Assembly: GCA_032622095.1 (NCBI GenBank)
Contig: CP136063.1
Coordinates: 24,864,987 to 24,928,986 of the forward strand
Direction: 5' to 3'
Length of the DNA: 64,000 bases
DNA from: Siphonodentalium dalli
Taxonomy: Eukaryota > Mollusca > Scaphopoda > Gadilida > Siphonodentaliidae
Shown here piece by piece: positions 33,917-45,051 of the stretch (the stretch's first letter is position 1; each line of letters opens with the position of its first letter). Both the position numbers and the translations under genes were made by a program. The notes under the pieces were generated by a model. The model saw nothing but the letters and a program-made list of their open reading frames with translations. It was not told where the DNA came from and did not search any database.

Positions 33917-34490
33917 CAGGCTATTCCAATGGTGTTTACCCAGCTAGATTGACACCAGTTGATCACGAAAATGCAAGAAAAATCATAGGTCATTTGTTTA
34001 CTTTTTTAATTAAATCCCCAATTGTATGACAGGGCTATCCCACAGCCAAATTTGGTCTAGAAAAACCAAGAACTACAGCAGCTAGTTAAATCAATTTCCC
34101 ACTCACAAAAATCCACCCCCCCCCCATTTATGTACAAATCAAATAAAATTGATGTCATCCTTTAATAACGTTTCATATGTATTAGGTGAAGGGCTATTCC
34201 AATGGTGTTTATCCAGCTAGAGTGACACCAGTTGATCACGAAAATGCAAGAAAAATCATAGGTCATGTGTTTACTTTTTAAAATAAATCCCCAATTGTAC
34301 GACGGGGCTATCCCACAGCCAAATTTGGTCTAGAAAAGCCAAGAACTACAGCAGCTAGTTAAATCAATTTCCCACTCACAAAAATCCATTCCCCCATTAA
34401 TTCACCAGTTTAAATTATTCAGATATGATGTACAAATCAAATAAACACGATGTCATCCTTTAATAACGTTTCATATGTATTAGGTGAAGG
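33917..34490 (+). repeat. Tandem duplication of about 280 bp inside the palindrome cluster
   Basis: The stretch beginning 'ggctattccaatggtgttta' and ending 'catatgtattaggtgaagg' occurs twice in succession, from about 33920 and 34195. The second unit has about 35 extra bases near 34400, and the first has a C10 run there. The pair separates the two CTTAAG minisatellite blocks. Confidence 0.85.
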
Positions 34491-34569
34491 TCATTCTTCA
34501 GTTAACTTCACCTTTAGCATTCCATGGTGTACTCGCTCCGTGACTCCGGAACACATTTAGCTCCCTGAT

Positions 34570-35370
34570 TCCTTAAGCATAACGGCATTGAGATTAAGCA
34601 TAATTCCAATACGCTTAAGTGTTATGCCATAGCATAAGAGCATTAAGATAAAGCATAATAGAATTACGCTTAAACGTAATGGCATTAAGCATAAGCAAAA
34701 TTTAATTCTGAATTATGCTTAAGCGTAGTGGAATTATGCTTAAGCATAATGGGATAATGCTTAAGCATAATGGCATTACACTTAAGTATAATGGGATTGC
34801 ATTTCGCTTAAGCATTATGCCATTATACTCAAGCGTAATGGCCTTAAAATTAAGCATTGTGCTTAAGTGTAATTCCATTATGCTTAAGTTAATAGCATTA
34901 CACTTAATGTCATTTAAGCGTAATGGCATTACGCATAAGCGCATTACACATAATGGAATTCTGAATTATATGGAATTATTATTAAGCATAATGGGAATAT
35001 GCTTAAGCATACATTGGATTACGCTTAAGCGTAATGGCATTAGACTGAAGCGTAATAAGCATTATGATTAACCATTTGGTGTTACACTTAAGCATACTGG
35101 GATAACGCTTTAAGCGTAATGGGATAACGCTTTAAGCGTAATGGGATAACGCTTTAAGCGTAATGGGATAACGCTTTAAGCGTAATGGGATAACGCTTTA
35201 AGCGTAATGGGATAACGCTTTAAGCGTAATGGGATAACGCTTTAAGCGTAATGGGATAACGCTTAAGCGTAATGGGATAACGCTTAAGCGTAATGGGATT
35301 ATTCTTAAGCATAATGGGATTATGCTTAAGCACAATCCCATTACGCTTAAGTGTAATTGGCTATTATAAG
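34570..35370. repeat. Palindromic minisatellite around GCTTAAGC, second block with 22-bp array
   Basis: Most of this block is irregular palindromic units as in 33380-33850. At 35101-35259 there is a regular array of seven 22-bp units (GATAACGCTTTAAGCGTAAT plus GG). In these, one extra T breaks the perfect palindrome CGCTTAAGCG, which returns in the next two units from 35260. The many small ORFs across this stretch, in both directions, come from the repetition. Confidence 0.9.
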
Positions 35371-35752
35371 TGAATTTGGCCTCCCAAAGTGACTGGTATA
35401 ATCTATATTGGCATTTCCGAATTTTTCCCCAAGGGGCCTGTGGTCGAAAGCACTTCACTGAGATTATAACAATCACCACACAGTGATCATTGCAAGCAGT
35501 CTTCTTTATCCTACAACACACTAACCGATATGGATCTAATGGGGAAAATCGATGTAATTATTCATTCCTGGAAACACATCATTGAATGTATTAATAGAAC
35601 AGCTGGGGCGATGCCTTTAGCAACTGCTAAGACCAAAAAGTGTGTGCTCTTGAAATTGTTCCAATTCTTCGGTTTAACCCTTTCTTTACAGAATACTCCC
35701 ATAGGATATATTATAAATTAAGCTTATTATCTCAACATTTTCTCCCGAGAAA

Positions 35753-36046
35753 TGCAAATTGAAAATTCTCATCGTTTTAACCCTCTCTTTATTGAATAGA
35801 TTTGCCAATTAAGTTATCAAAGTATATGCATTGGAATGGTCTTTTATTCATTTGGAGGGATATTCAGGTACTAAAAGCAGATGACAGACAGACAAAATAA
35901 CAATACAAGTGCAGTCATCTGCTTTTAGTACCTGAATATCCCTCCAAATGAATAAAAGATCATTTCAATGCATATACTTAGATAACTTAATTGGCAAATC
36001 TATTCAATAAAGAGAGGGTTAAAACGATGAGAATTTTCAATTTGCA
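35753..36046. repeat. Near-perfect foldback, arms 133 bp, loop 28 bp
   Basis: Left arm 35753-35885 (starts TGCAAATTGAAAATTCTC, ends GCAGATGAC) and right arm 35914-36046 are reverse complements with only a few mismatches. The 28-base loop begins 'agacagacaaaataac'. High arm identity suggests recent formation or ongoing gene conversion. No target duplication is evident. Confidence 0.9.
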
Positions 36047-36406
36047 ATGATTACAATTGGTACTGTTACCTAGTAGGAAATGAACCTGATTCTATAGCCG
36101 AGACACTCCAGGAAATGTCCAAGTGTGAATAATCAGTGCCTGACAGACCACAGTGCAATTTAAAGGAGTACATATACCTCGGTCTTAAATTTACCATGAA
36201 CAGGAAACTTCAAGCAGTAGCAGAAGTAAACAAGAGGTACGCTGTCGCATGGCATTTCCCCCGACCGTAGCAATTCGGATTAAGCATGGACGAGACTGCG
36301 GATATCCGAGGTCTATATGACCATTCCAAAAGAAGTTCGTACAGAAATGTTGACTAAAAACCCCAAAACAAGCGATCTGGAAACCCAAAAACAAGCCAAA
36401 ATTCTA

Positions 36407-37508
36407 ATTTTCTAAGTTGAAAAAAGGGCCATAACTCTGGCAAAAATCATCAGATCATACCCAAATTCGCACTTGACATGTATTTTCATATAACTGATCC
36501 ACAAAAATACGGGATTTGCAATCGTACCACAAAAGCTCACGCTATCATCTGGAAACCCCAAAAAACAAGAGAAAAATTGAATTTTCTAAGTAAAAAAGGG
36601 CCATAACTCTGGTAAAAATGGGTGGACGAAACCCACGCTATGCATGTAGATGTTCCCCCATACTGCTCTATCACCATACCAAATATCAGCTAAATCTGCC
36701 CAGCGGTTGCTGAACAATAATGCAAAATGTTTGTACGGACGGACAAAATTGAATTTTCTAAGTCAAAAAATGGCCATAACTCTGGTGAAAATGGGTGGAC
36801 GAAACCCAAACTATGCATGTAGCTGTTCCCCCATGCTGCTCTATCACCATACCAAATATCAGCTAAATCTGCCCAGCGGTTGCTGAACAATAATGCAAAA
36901 TGTTTGTACGGACGGACAAATTCAAATTTTCTAAGTTGAAAAAAGGGCCATTACTCTGGCAAAAATCATCAGATCAAACCCAAATTCGCACTTGACATGT
37001 ATTTTCATATAACTGATCCACAAAAATACGGGATTTGCAATCATACCACCAAAGCTCACGCTATCATCTGGAAACCAAAAAAACAAGAGAAAAATTGAAT
37101 TTTCTAAGTAAAAAAAGGGCAATAACTCTGGCAAAAATGGGTGGACGAAACCCACGCTATGCATGTAGATGTTCCCCCATACTGCTCTATCACCATACCA
37201 AATATCAGCTAAATCTGCCCAGCGGTTGCTGAACAATAATGCAAAATGTTTGTACGGACGGACAAAATTGAATTTTCTAAGTCAAAAAAGGGCCATAACT
37301 CTGGTGAAAATGGGTGGACGAAATCCGAACTATGCATGTAGCTGTTCCCCCATGCTGCTCTATCACCATACCAAATATCAGCTAAATCTGCCCAGCGGTT
37401 GCTGAACAATAATGCAAAATGTTTGTACGGACGTACGGAAGTACGGCTCGACGTACGGACGGAGACGTCGACTATATACCCGCCGACTTCAAGTCGGGGG
37501 CATAATAA
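36407..37508 (+). repeat. 'gggccataactctgg' higher-order tandem repeat, 519-bp period
   Basis: Each higher-order unit contains one diverged subunit ('catcagatca.acccaaattcgc') and two close subunits ('tgggtggacgaaaccc', 'ctgctctatcaccataccaa', 'tgcccagcggttgctgaac', 'tttgtacggacggac'). The whole is repeated twice, so 36650-36886 and 37169-37405 are almost identical. The array ends with 'gtacggacggagacgtcg' and a hairpin where 'ccgactt' pairs with 'aagtcgg' (37483-37497). ORFs shared by the units are a consequence of the repetition. Confidence 0.85.
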
Positions 37509-37968
37509 GGGAACCAAAGCACTATATACATGTGTTTAGATCTTCGTTTCGGAAGCATGAAATATATTCAATTAAGATATCATACAAATTGTTTTATAAC
37601 CAATTCTACTAAATGGGTGCGCAAGCCAAGGAATTACTCCCTGTTCAAGCACTCACAATTCTTTACTGCTCAGTAGTACAAATTCTTTTATTATATGGCA
37701 CTGATGTATGTGGCCATAGTAAACATGTCTATAAACTATTTTCTTCAGGAAAAAAATGAGGATTATGACTAAACAATGTTAAAAAATGTTGCACTATTCA
37801 TGCTAGATTGGAAAAACGATGGTCTCCCAGAACCATTCAATATATTTTGAGACAAACAAGGACAATACCCGCCAAAATGGTTTCTTTAAAAATCGTGAAA
37901 TATTTTCTTGATTCATTCCCTACATTCAACTATTTGGTATAACTTAACGAAAGACACGATCAAGGTTA
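37509..37968. other. No gene seen
   Basis: Unstructured sequence between the tandem array and the long-TIR element. Confidence 0.5.
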
Positions 37969-37976
37969 CCTATCAG

Positions 37977-39966
37977 GGGTCCTACTAAACAACGAACACA
38001 AACGAACACAGACGAACATAAACGAACACAGGTCCAAAAAGCGGAGTAGAAGGGTGAAATTTGGTTTGTGTGTGCGCGTGTGTCCATTCTATGTGTATGT
38101 GGTGTAATTTCCAACTTTGATGATTTATTTTTTGAGTTATTAGCATTATTTGAATACAAAACTACTAAACAACGAACACAAACGAACATAAGATTAGCGG
38201 CAGTGCAGAGGCTACCATGCATGCAGGTGTTAATTAACTACGGCTTACTCTGTCTCCTTGTTTTTACTGCAAGATGATTGTCAATTTTATCAGTGATGGC
38301 AATAAAAACACGGGGAAACATCATAGGTCGGCGTTTTAATGCATAGCTAACAAAACATTTGAGTGAATGTGAGTGAGTCATTGTTGTCAGTCTCTGAGAT
38401 GACTATATATTTTTTCTCAGTCTCGGAGATCACTCTGGTAAATGCTATTTCTGCTTGCTTTCCTGATACACGCATCGTAATTTAAGTAAAACAGACAGTG
38501 ATCAAACTGTCAATAAGATGGAAAAGTATTCAATAGCGAGAGCGGCTTGGTAACAATAGAAAACAAAATCATTTATGACGAAATACAGACAGACATAATT
38601 GACAAATATATGTGACAACAGACGATACCTTACATTTATGGAAAGACTAAAGACGAAAGTTTTCAATGCTAGAAAAAAAAATTCAACAATTCCGAAATGT
38701 TGGACAAATAACAATTATGAAAGCATTAAAGGTGCGGGAGTCCTTGGCAGTGGGTATATGCTGTGAAAATATTTCCAACGGTCAACAACCGACACAAAAA
38801 GTTAAATGTAGACAGACTTTGTCCGTATACAAATAAGAAATATCGCATAAACAGACTAATGCGAAGACTTCTTAATTTTGTGAGTGACAATTCCAAATTC
38901 CAAACTTCAACTGACGACAATTAACTATACCCAAAACTAGCTACCGCTCTCGCAAAAAAACCTGGACCAAAAAAAGGAAAGAGTGAAGGCATCAAAAACC
39001 AAGACCTTCACCAATAAACGACAGAAAGTTAGCATATAGTATGCAAATATAAATAGAAGATCTCACATGAGTTTCTATTTTATACGGAATTTATCAACCG
39101 AGTTCACTAAATTCGATTTGAGCCGTGGTTTACCGAGGCTCAAATAGAATTTAGTGGACGAGGTTGATAAATTACGTATAAAATAGAACGAGTTTGAGAT
39201 ACTTTTTATCACATGATCATATAATCGCTTAAATTTTTATCGAAAACAACAATAATTAACAGACAGAGAACTTTGTCCCAAAGAGCAGCGTGACGTCATT
39301 GCACGCAACGATATTACACGTGTCTATTACGCTCGAATATTACATAGGAAAATAGTGCTAATCATGTGATAAAATAACATATAGACTTCTTGGATTCATA
39401 TCAAATAAGTGCATTACTTGATTTTAATGATTTAAATAATGCAACATTTTGCTGGAGCCATTTTCATCCATGCACTGATTTCAAGGAGAACAAACTCTGC
39501 CCATCGTTCCGCCGGGGCCGAGTTGTAAAATAATATATAAATATTCGATTGTATACCGTAAAACAAACTTTGATTCTAGTACCTGAAGTTCTACTGAAAG
39601 AGCAGTGTGATGCCAGGGAAGTTAAACGAAGTAATAATAAGACAAACTAACTAAGTCAAAACAACTCAGTGACAAAGAGACAGAGTATAAGCCATAGAGA
39701 AGGCGGTAGTTAATTAACACCTTTATTAACACCTTTGCCATACGGCTAATCTCATGTTCGTTTGTGTTCGTTGTTTAGTAGCTTTGCATTCAAATAATGC
39801 TTATAACTCGAAAAATAAGTCATCAAAGTTGGAAATAACACCACATACACATATATTGGACCCACACGCACCCACAAACCAAAGTTCACCCTTCTATTCC
39901 GCTTTTTAGACCTGTGTTCGTTTATGTTCGTTTATGTTCGTTTGTGTTCGTTGTTTAGTAGGACCG
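37977..39966. mobile_element. Non-autonomous long-TIR DNA transposon, 1990 bp, TSD CCTATCAG
   Basis: The element begins GGGTCCTACTAAACAACG and ends with the reverse complement except for the outermost base. Exact 8-bp CCTATCAG copies flank it at 37969-37976 and 39967-39974. The TIRs are about 265 bp. Within each TIR, CTACTAAACAACGAACAC occurs twice (for example 37982 and 38162), with short AAACGAACA tandem copies near the tips. The interior encodes no recognisable transposase and contains a second nested hairpin. Long TIRs with an 8-bp duplication fit Mutator-like or other foldback-type elements, but I cannot fix the superfamily. Confidence 0.85.
39075..39186. repeat. Hairpin nested in the long-TIR element
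   Basis: 'ctattttatacg' pairs with 'cgtataaaatag', and 'actaaattcgatttgagcc' pairs with 'ggctcaaatagaatttagt', with small interruptions, around the loop 'gtggtttacc'. Further out, 'tttttatcacatgat' (39204) pairs with 'atcatgtgataaaat' (near 39363). Confidence 0.8.
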
Positions 39967-39974
39967 CCTATCAG

Positions 39975-40871
39975 CTTAAAAAAAATCATTGGTCAACATC
40001 TGCCCCATATGGGTGTATCAAACTTATAATGCTGACATGATAATAGAGACATGTGATGTAAGCATTTCTCCAGAATCACGTTGGCATTATCATGGGCAGA
40101 ATACTGACAGTTAAAAATTACTGTGATATGTCTGTCATTAATTATTCACGCATGGCATTTTTGCTGGGTGTTTTGTGTTCAATCGTTCCCAAGAGAGGAC
40201 ATTTCTTCATGAACTCTTAAGAATATAGCTCTGAAAAAAACAATTGAAACATCTTTAAAAACGCCCACCTCTGTGTCATGATTTGCTTTAGTATTGCCTT
40301 TCCAATTCGATAAAAGAGTGGCCAGGAAAGAATTATTTCATAGATCATTTGAGTTTCTTCACATGGCATAATCGATCTGAGGATTCGGAGAAATGCATGG
40401 AAAATTGCCAATAAGGGTTAAATTTGTTTTTCTTAATAATTCGTTGTAACTGCTACAACAAGTGTCTTTCATTGATATGGGAAGGTATAAAATGTTAGCA
40501 TTTTGTCACTTGGCTAGTAGCAGATCCTTTACACATGTATAGGCCATCAGATAGGTTTGATGATGTACAGTATGTGTTGTTCACAAATTAGGTACTATCA
40601 GTGGAAAAATAATCGCATTTGGCAAAACGCTCAGTAATTTTGACTAAAAACATCTAGACCTATCAGATAGTCTATAGCTTCCATCATTCACACATTATGG
40701 ATTTTTCCACAGGGTGATGACGAAATAGTGATGCCAACTGATGAAACTTTGCTTTAATTTCAACATGCGTAATGCTCAGATTATCAGAGGTTAGTCCAGT
40801 TAGGAACGTGAAAATGGCATACAAGAAATGATGTGATGGAAGCTTTGCTGTTGCAGGTTAGACATCCTGGG
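39975..40871. other. No gene seen
   Basis: No repeat or coding similarity recognised. Confidence 0.5.
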
Positions 40872-41023
40872 CCAGTGCATTCTCTTATATATTTTATTCG
40901 CCCATAGGGAGCCTCACATATATATAAGAGAATGTACTGGCTTACAAGATCAAAGTAAATATTGTTTGACCAATGCATTCTCTTATACATGCGGGAGACT
41001 CGCATATATAAGAGAATGCATTG
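40872..41023. repeat. Two consecutive hairpins with shared stem sequence
   Basis: Hairpin one (40872-40940) and hairpin two (40971-41023) both use a stem of GCATTCTCTTATA pairing with TATAAGAGAATG. The loops differ. In hairpin two the stem reads CAATGCATTCTCTTATA. Confidence 0.85.
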
Positions 41024-41112
41024 CAGAGTTCATGGAAAATTTTAGGAAGCTCTGGTCATGAATTTTGTTATTTTGCAAAATTTACCTTGATCGTATTTAA
41101 ATTCAAGCAGTA

Positions 41113-41600
41113 CTATTTTTCACGCACTGAGCGAAAAATAGTAAGGCACCAAGTTTAATCTAAACTAAAGTCTATATGAAATACATGCCAGAGGGCTATG
41201 CTGTTGAATTTACATATATTATGAACGGCTGAATAGACAAATACACCTATACATGTATGCATATATTTACATTCGGCCAACCGCTATCAAAGCCATTGCT
41301 CAGAATGCCAAGCGACAAATCATGGTTGTTGAAATGATTGTATAAGAAATACTGATATTCCAGGTCGCCATAAAATTATGATGTCAGTAGTTACCACGGG
41401 TTATTTATAACACGATATAAATCCGCCGCGATTGTGTTTAATATCCACATACACACTATCTCCAGCAATGACTAAGAACCGAAACTTCATCAGCTTCATA
41501 ATATGCGGAAATATCACGGAAATATTAAGAAACTATTTTTATCAGTTTTGAATTCGGGCAGCAAGGTGCGAGAATTTAATGTGCGCGAATTCAAAACTGA
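41113..41600. repeat. Two isolated hairpins in otherwise featureless sequence
   Basis: CTATTTTTC pairs with GAAAAATAG at 41113-41141. TCAGTTTTGAATTCG pairs with its exact reverse complement at 41542-41600, with a 29-base loop. No coding similarity is seen between them. Confidence 0.7.
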
Positions 41601-41799
41601 GCAAAAAATGGTACTGAGCGAATTTAATTACAAGTAAGGTAGTTTAATTACTAAAACTAAATCGGAATTTATTTATAATACACACTCCCATTGCGTAAAT
41701 GACAAAATGTTCAGTTACCTGCCAATTATCAATTAGAGATGCTTCCTGTAATAGTTGAAGACCAAATTTAACTAGAGATGGGCCTGTCCGAGGTGGGAC

Positions 41800-41990
41800 T
41801 AAGGAATAACCCCATATTGAAAAAGTCCAAAAAGGGCTGTATTGAACATTTTCTGAGTCGAAAAAAAAAGACTAAGAAATAACCCCATATTGATAATTTC
41901 AAAGTACAAAAAGGGCATTTTCTCAGTCGAAAATAAAGGGATAACTCCATAAGAAATTTGGACAGACAAATCGCGGGTGCGTATTTTCCC
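41800..41990 (+). repeat. 'aataaccccatattg' units, dispersed repeat family
   Basis: 'gaaataaccccatattgat' with 'aaaaagggc' and 'attttct.agtcgaaaa' occurs two to three times, ending in 'gggataactccataagaaa' and 'ggacagacaaat'. It is a diverged member of the mollusc-type family. Confidence 0.55.
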
Positions 41991-42190
41991 AAGGTACCAA
42001 ATATCTGTTCCATGTTTTTTTTTTAAATGGGGGAGGGAGCGTTATAATGACCAAATATGTTCATACACTTGATGGTGACGTCCACCAAATCCTCAATCGA
42101 GTATGCTGTGTGCTCCTTAAATAGCAGCATGCAGGGGATGTCTTGATTGTTCTCCTGTGACATACAGTAGTCAGAACACGAATATCTTAA

Positions 42191-42332
42191 AGGGGTACTA
42201 TACACTATATCCACATCCAGGGGAACATCTCCTTTTAAGTTCAACAGAATATATGCAACACATGAATGAATTCTGTTCAGTATAAAAGGAGATGGTCCCA
42301 TAAATGGAACGGATTTAGTGTACAGTCCCCCT
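42191..42332. mobile_element. MITE flanked by TTAA (piggyBac-like), 142 bp
   Basis: TIRs AGGGGTACTATACACTA and AGGGGGACTGTACACTA (read inward) extend with mismatches to arms of about 70 bp. TTAA lies directly outside each end (42187-42190 and 42333-42336). TTAA duplications occur in piggyBac and a few other superfamilies. A 92-codon minus-strand ORF through it reflects the foldback, not a gene. Confidence 0.7.
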
Positions 42333-42336
42333 TTAA

Positions 42337-45050
42337 CTATAGCGACATGAGATTTTCATTTTTAGTCTCATTGTGCGCTCAGAAAAGACGAAACCGACCA
42401 TATTAGAACTCTGCACATCTCAAAACTTATTGCTGATGACTTATAACAAGAGGTAAATAAGTAGTTGTTTTTCTACTGTATTATTAATTGCTTGTAATTA
42501 TACATTATAGAGGTAGATCTATTTACCCTTATAGTTCTATTGGCTACATTAAGTTTATTATATAATAATTATGTGTCAAGTTGCATAACACTTCATGGCG
42601 AGATCAATGAATATACTAGTATGTTGCAATGGATTTGTAACTAAAAAAAGGGGGATAACTCTACTGAAATAGACCAACATTGCAATGGCAGGTGTAAAAG
42701 TTTGTGACCATAACAATGGTAAATATATGTGACAAGTTTCCCAACAATTGACGAATCGCAGACTGGAATTAACCACGCCTCCCCAGTTATTTCGTAGTTA
42801 TTGTTGCTAACTCTTATAAACAATGGCGACTCAAAAGTCATAAAATTAGTGTTATTTAACGCCAATATTTAAGATAAAAATTACAAGCTAAAAGCTATGG
42901 AGACGGTTTAAAAGCAGTTTTGACAGTCGAAATAGCAGGCCATTGATTAATATTGTGTGTTATGAATATGAATTGCGCCGCGAGTAATTATTTCTTCCCA
43001 CTTTTATCAAATTTAGCAAATCATACAAGAAGTTCTGAAAGTATATGCCACATAGAAAGGATAGATGCCATGTTCACTTGTAGGATCTTCTGCGAATGTT
43101 TCAGTGAATCAGTTTGAGAATCGTCAAGATTCCCCCACTGAATGGAAGATCGGTTATCACACATTAATATTACATGTGTATTATGCAGTACTGATGCGAC
43201 AATGTAAATGGGAATCCAGAAATGTTTTCAAAGAAAATTACACAAAATTGCACAGGCTTCACGATGTACATGCAAACTTCACCAAACCAGTTCACTTTAT
43301 GAAGTCAGTAACTTGATGTCATATCGGATCAACAATAAAATTTGTTTCATTTCATGTATGTTATTGATGGCTTAGAGAACATGTGGAATTAAAACGACTA
43401 CCATCTGATAATACTTTGCATCTGGTCAGAAATTTGTGGATACCTTTAATAATGTGGCTCAGTTGAGTTATGAGAAACAGATATCTATATTGTTTTATTT
43501 ATTTTTCCTTCTTTTAATCCGAAAGCATGAAAGTACTACTGTTCAAAACAAGAGGAATTATTAATTACAACTCCGATCGGCTTATTTCATTAATTTGGGA
43601 GCTATTAGCATTGCTTCAATATTGAATGGCTTTCGTTAGTTTGATAGTAAATGAACCATAGTGAAGCTTCTTTGTTTTGGAAGAAGTCGACAATCCTAAT
43701 ACCTCATTTGCCATAATAGGATTGGTCAGTTACCACTGTGTCAACAATCTTAGATTCGTCAATTGACCAGGACATGAAGGAAGACAAGCTCTGGCAAAAT
43801 TACATAAGGTGCAATTATTGCCAAGTTAAAAGCGAGGTGTAATGTAATATACAAGTACTTGGACCAAACCCATAAATGTAGATGCGAAGGTTTCCAAGCT
43901 AGCAATTATATGCGATCAGTCTCCAAAAAAAAATTGAGGACGAATTATTGAGTACAAGCACATGCAGACAAAATTATGTACGTTGAGAAAAAAAAGAAAA
44001 GAAAAAGGGAGATAACTCAATTAAAAAGTCAGACCAAACTCACAATCGCAGATTTCTATGGTAGTATGCATCGTGACAAGCATTTCTAGCATCCCATGTA
44101 ATGTAATTATAATGTGAAAGTGTACTAAAAGTGACTCGCAACATTCCTCACTCAAATTGAACCTATCAATTGCCTGCCTTCAAGCTGAAATTAAAACCAG
44201 TTTAATTTGAAGCCTGAATATGACTTCAGTTTAATGAACTTTCAGATTACGTCTATGCTAGTATTGCTACATCATTCAGATACTTTTTCAAATATATTAA
44301 CTGATGTAAATGTGAAACTGACAAATAGTTAAACCAGAGGAAAAGTTTAGATAATTTATAATTAAATTAATTAAATACAGGAGGAAACCAACTATTATTG
44401 TTCTCTTGATTAAACTCATCAGGGTAAAGACATGGAGATGCAGTGACAGAGATTCAGCTTTTTAGATTACACAAGGAGACTGCAACCATGGGTACTGACC
44501 ATATAGCCCATGGTAGCAACTTGAAACATGTGCAAGATGGAATCAAAGTTTAAAATAAAATAAAAAAAAATTTTAATGGAAAGGTGAATATCAACATTTC
44601 TTTGATTGCGAATATCCATATTCAATTTCATTGAGAATCCATTACCAACAACTGAGATACTCAGTTAAACAAAGAAGGATAACTCCAGAAGGAAACAACT
44701 TAGTTACTATTTGGGCCCGCAGTTGAACCAATTTCAGAAAGTATAGTCCATTGGCACCACACACATGGTTGTGATACAACATTTTGATGGTTTATGACAT
44801 TGTGTATCAGTGCGAAATATACAAATGATACAAAAGATGATTTTGAGATTACTATCCGAAATATTACCGGTATATGTAAATGTAAAACTCAATGTAAATA
44901 TAAAACTTAAGATTACCATATTTGTTTAAGATTTGTTCACCTCTCACTCCAAAAACTGAAAAGCCAGTTTTGAGGAAAATTCAGCATATATTTTAAAAGC
45001 ACAGGAACTCAGATTTTGTGTGTAATTTCTTCGATAAGGGATCTCGTAAA
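42337..45050. other. Repeat-rich stretch, no gene seen
   Basis: Dispersed units containing 'gggggataactctactg' (42650), 'aaagggagataactcaatt' (44008) and 'aaagaaggataactccag' (44674) are diverged members of the 'gataactc' family. I see no host gene and no clear transposon end. Confidence 0.5.
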
Positions 45051-45051
45051 T

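Noticed and set aside
34702-35071. Overlapping ORFs of 80-118 codons on both strands with repetitive leucine- or asparagine-rich products
   Set aside because: They are translations of the CTTAAG minisatellite. The protein periodicity mirrors the DNA repeat.
35101-35300. Regular short repeats that could be mistaken for a CRISPR array
   Set aside because: There are no unique spacers. The units are contiguous 22-mers of a palindromic minisatellite in a eukaryotic context.
36142-36270. A frame reading NLKEYIYLGLKFTMNRK that resembles the YLG region of non-LTR reverse transcriptases
   Set aside because: Only about 40 residues, no catalytic motif and no continuation on either side. A profile search would be needed to support it.
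36650-37405. Two identical 78-codon ORFs suggesting a conserved small protein
   Set aside because: Identity follows from the 519-bp tandem period. Frames in the other subunits are not conserved.
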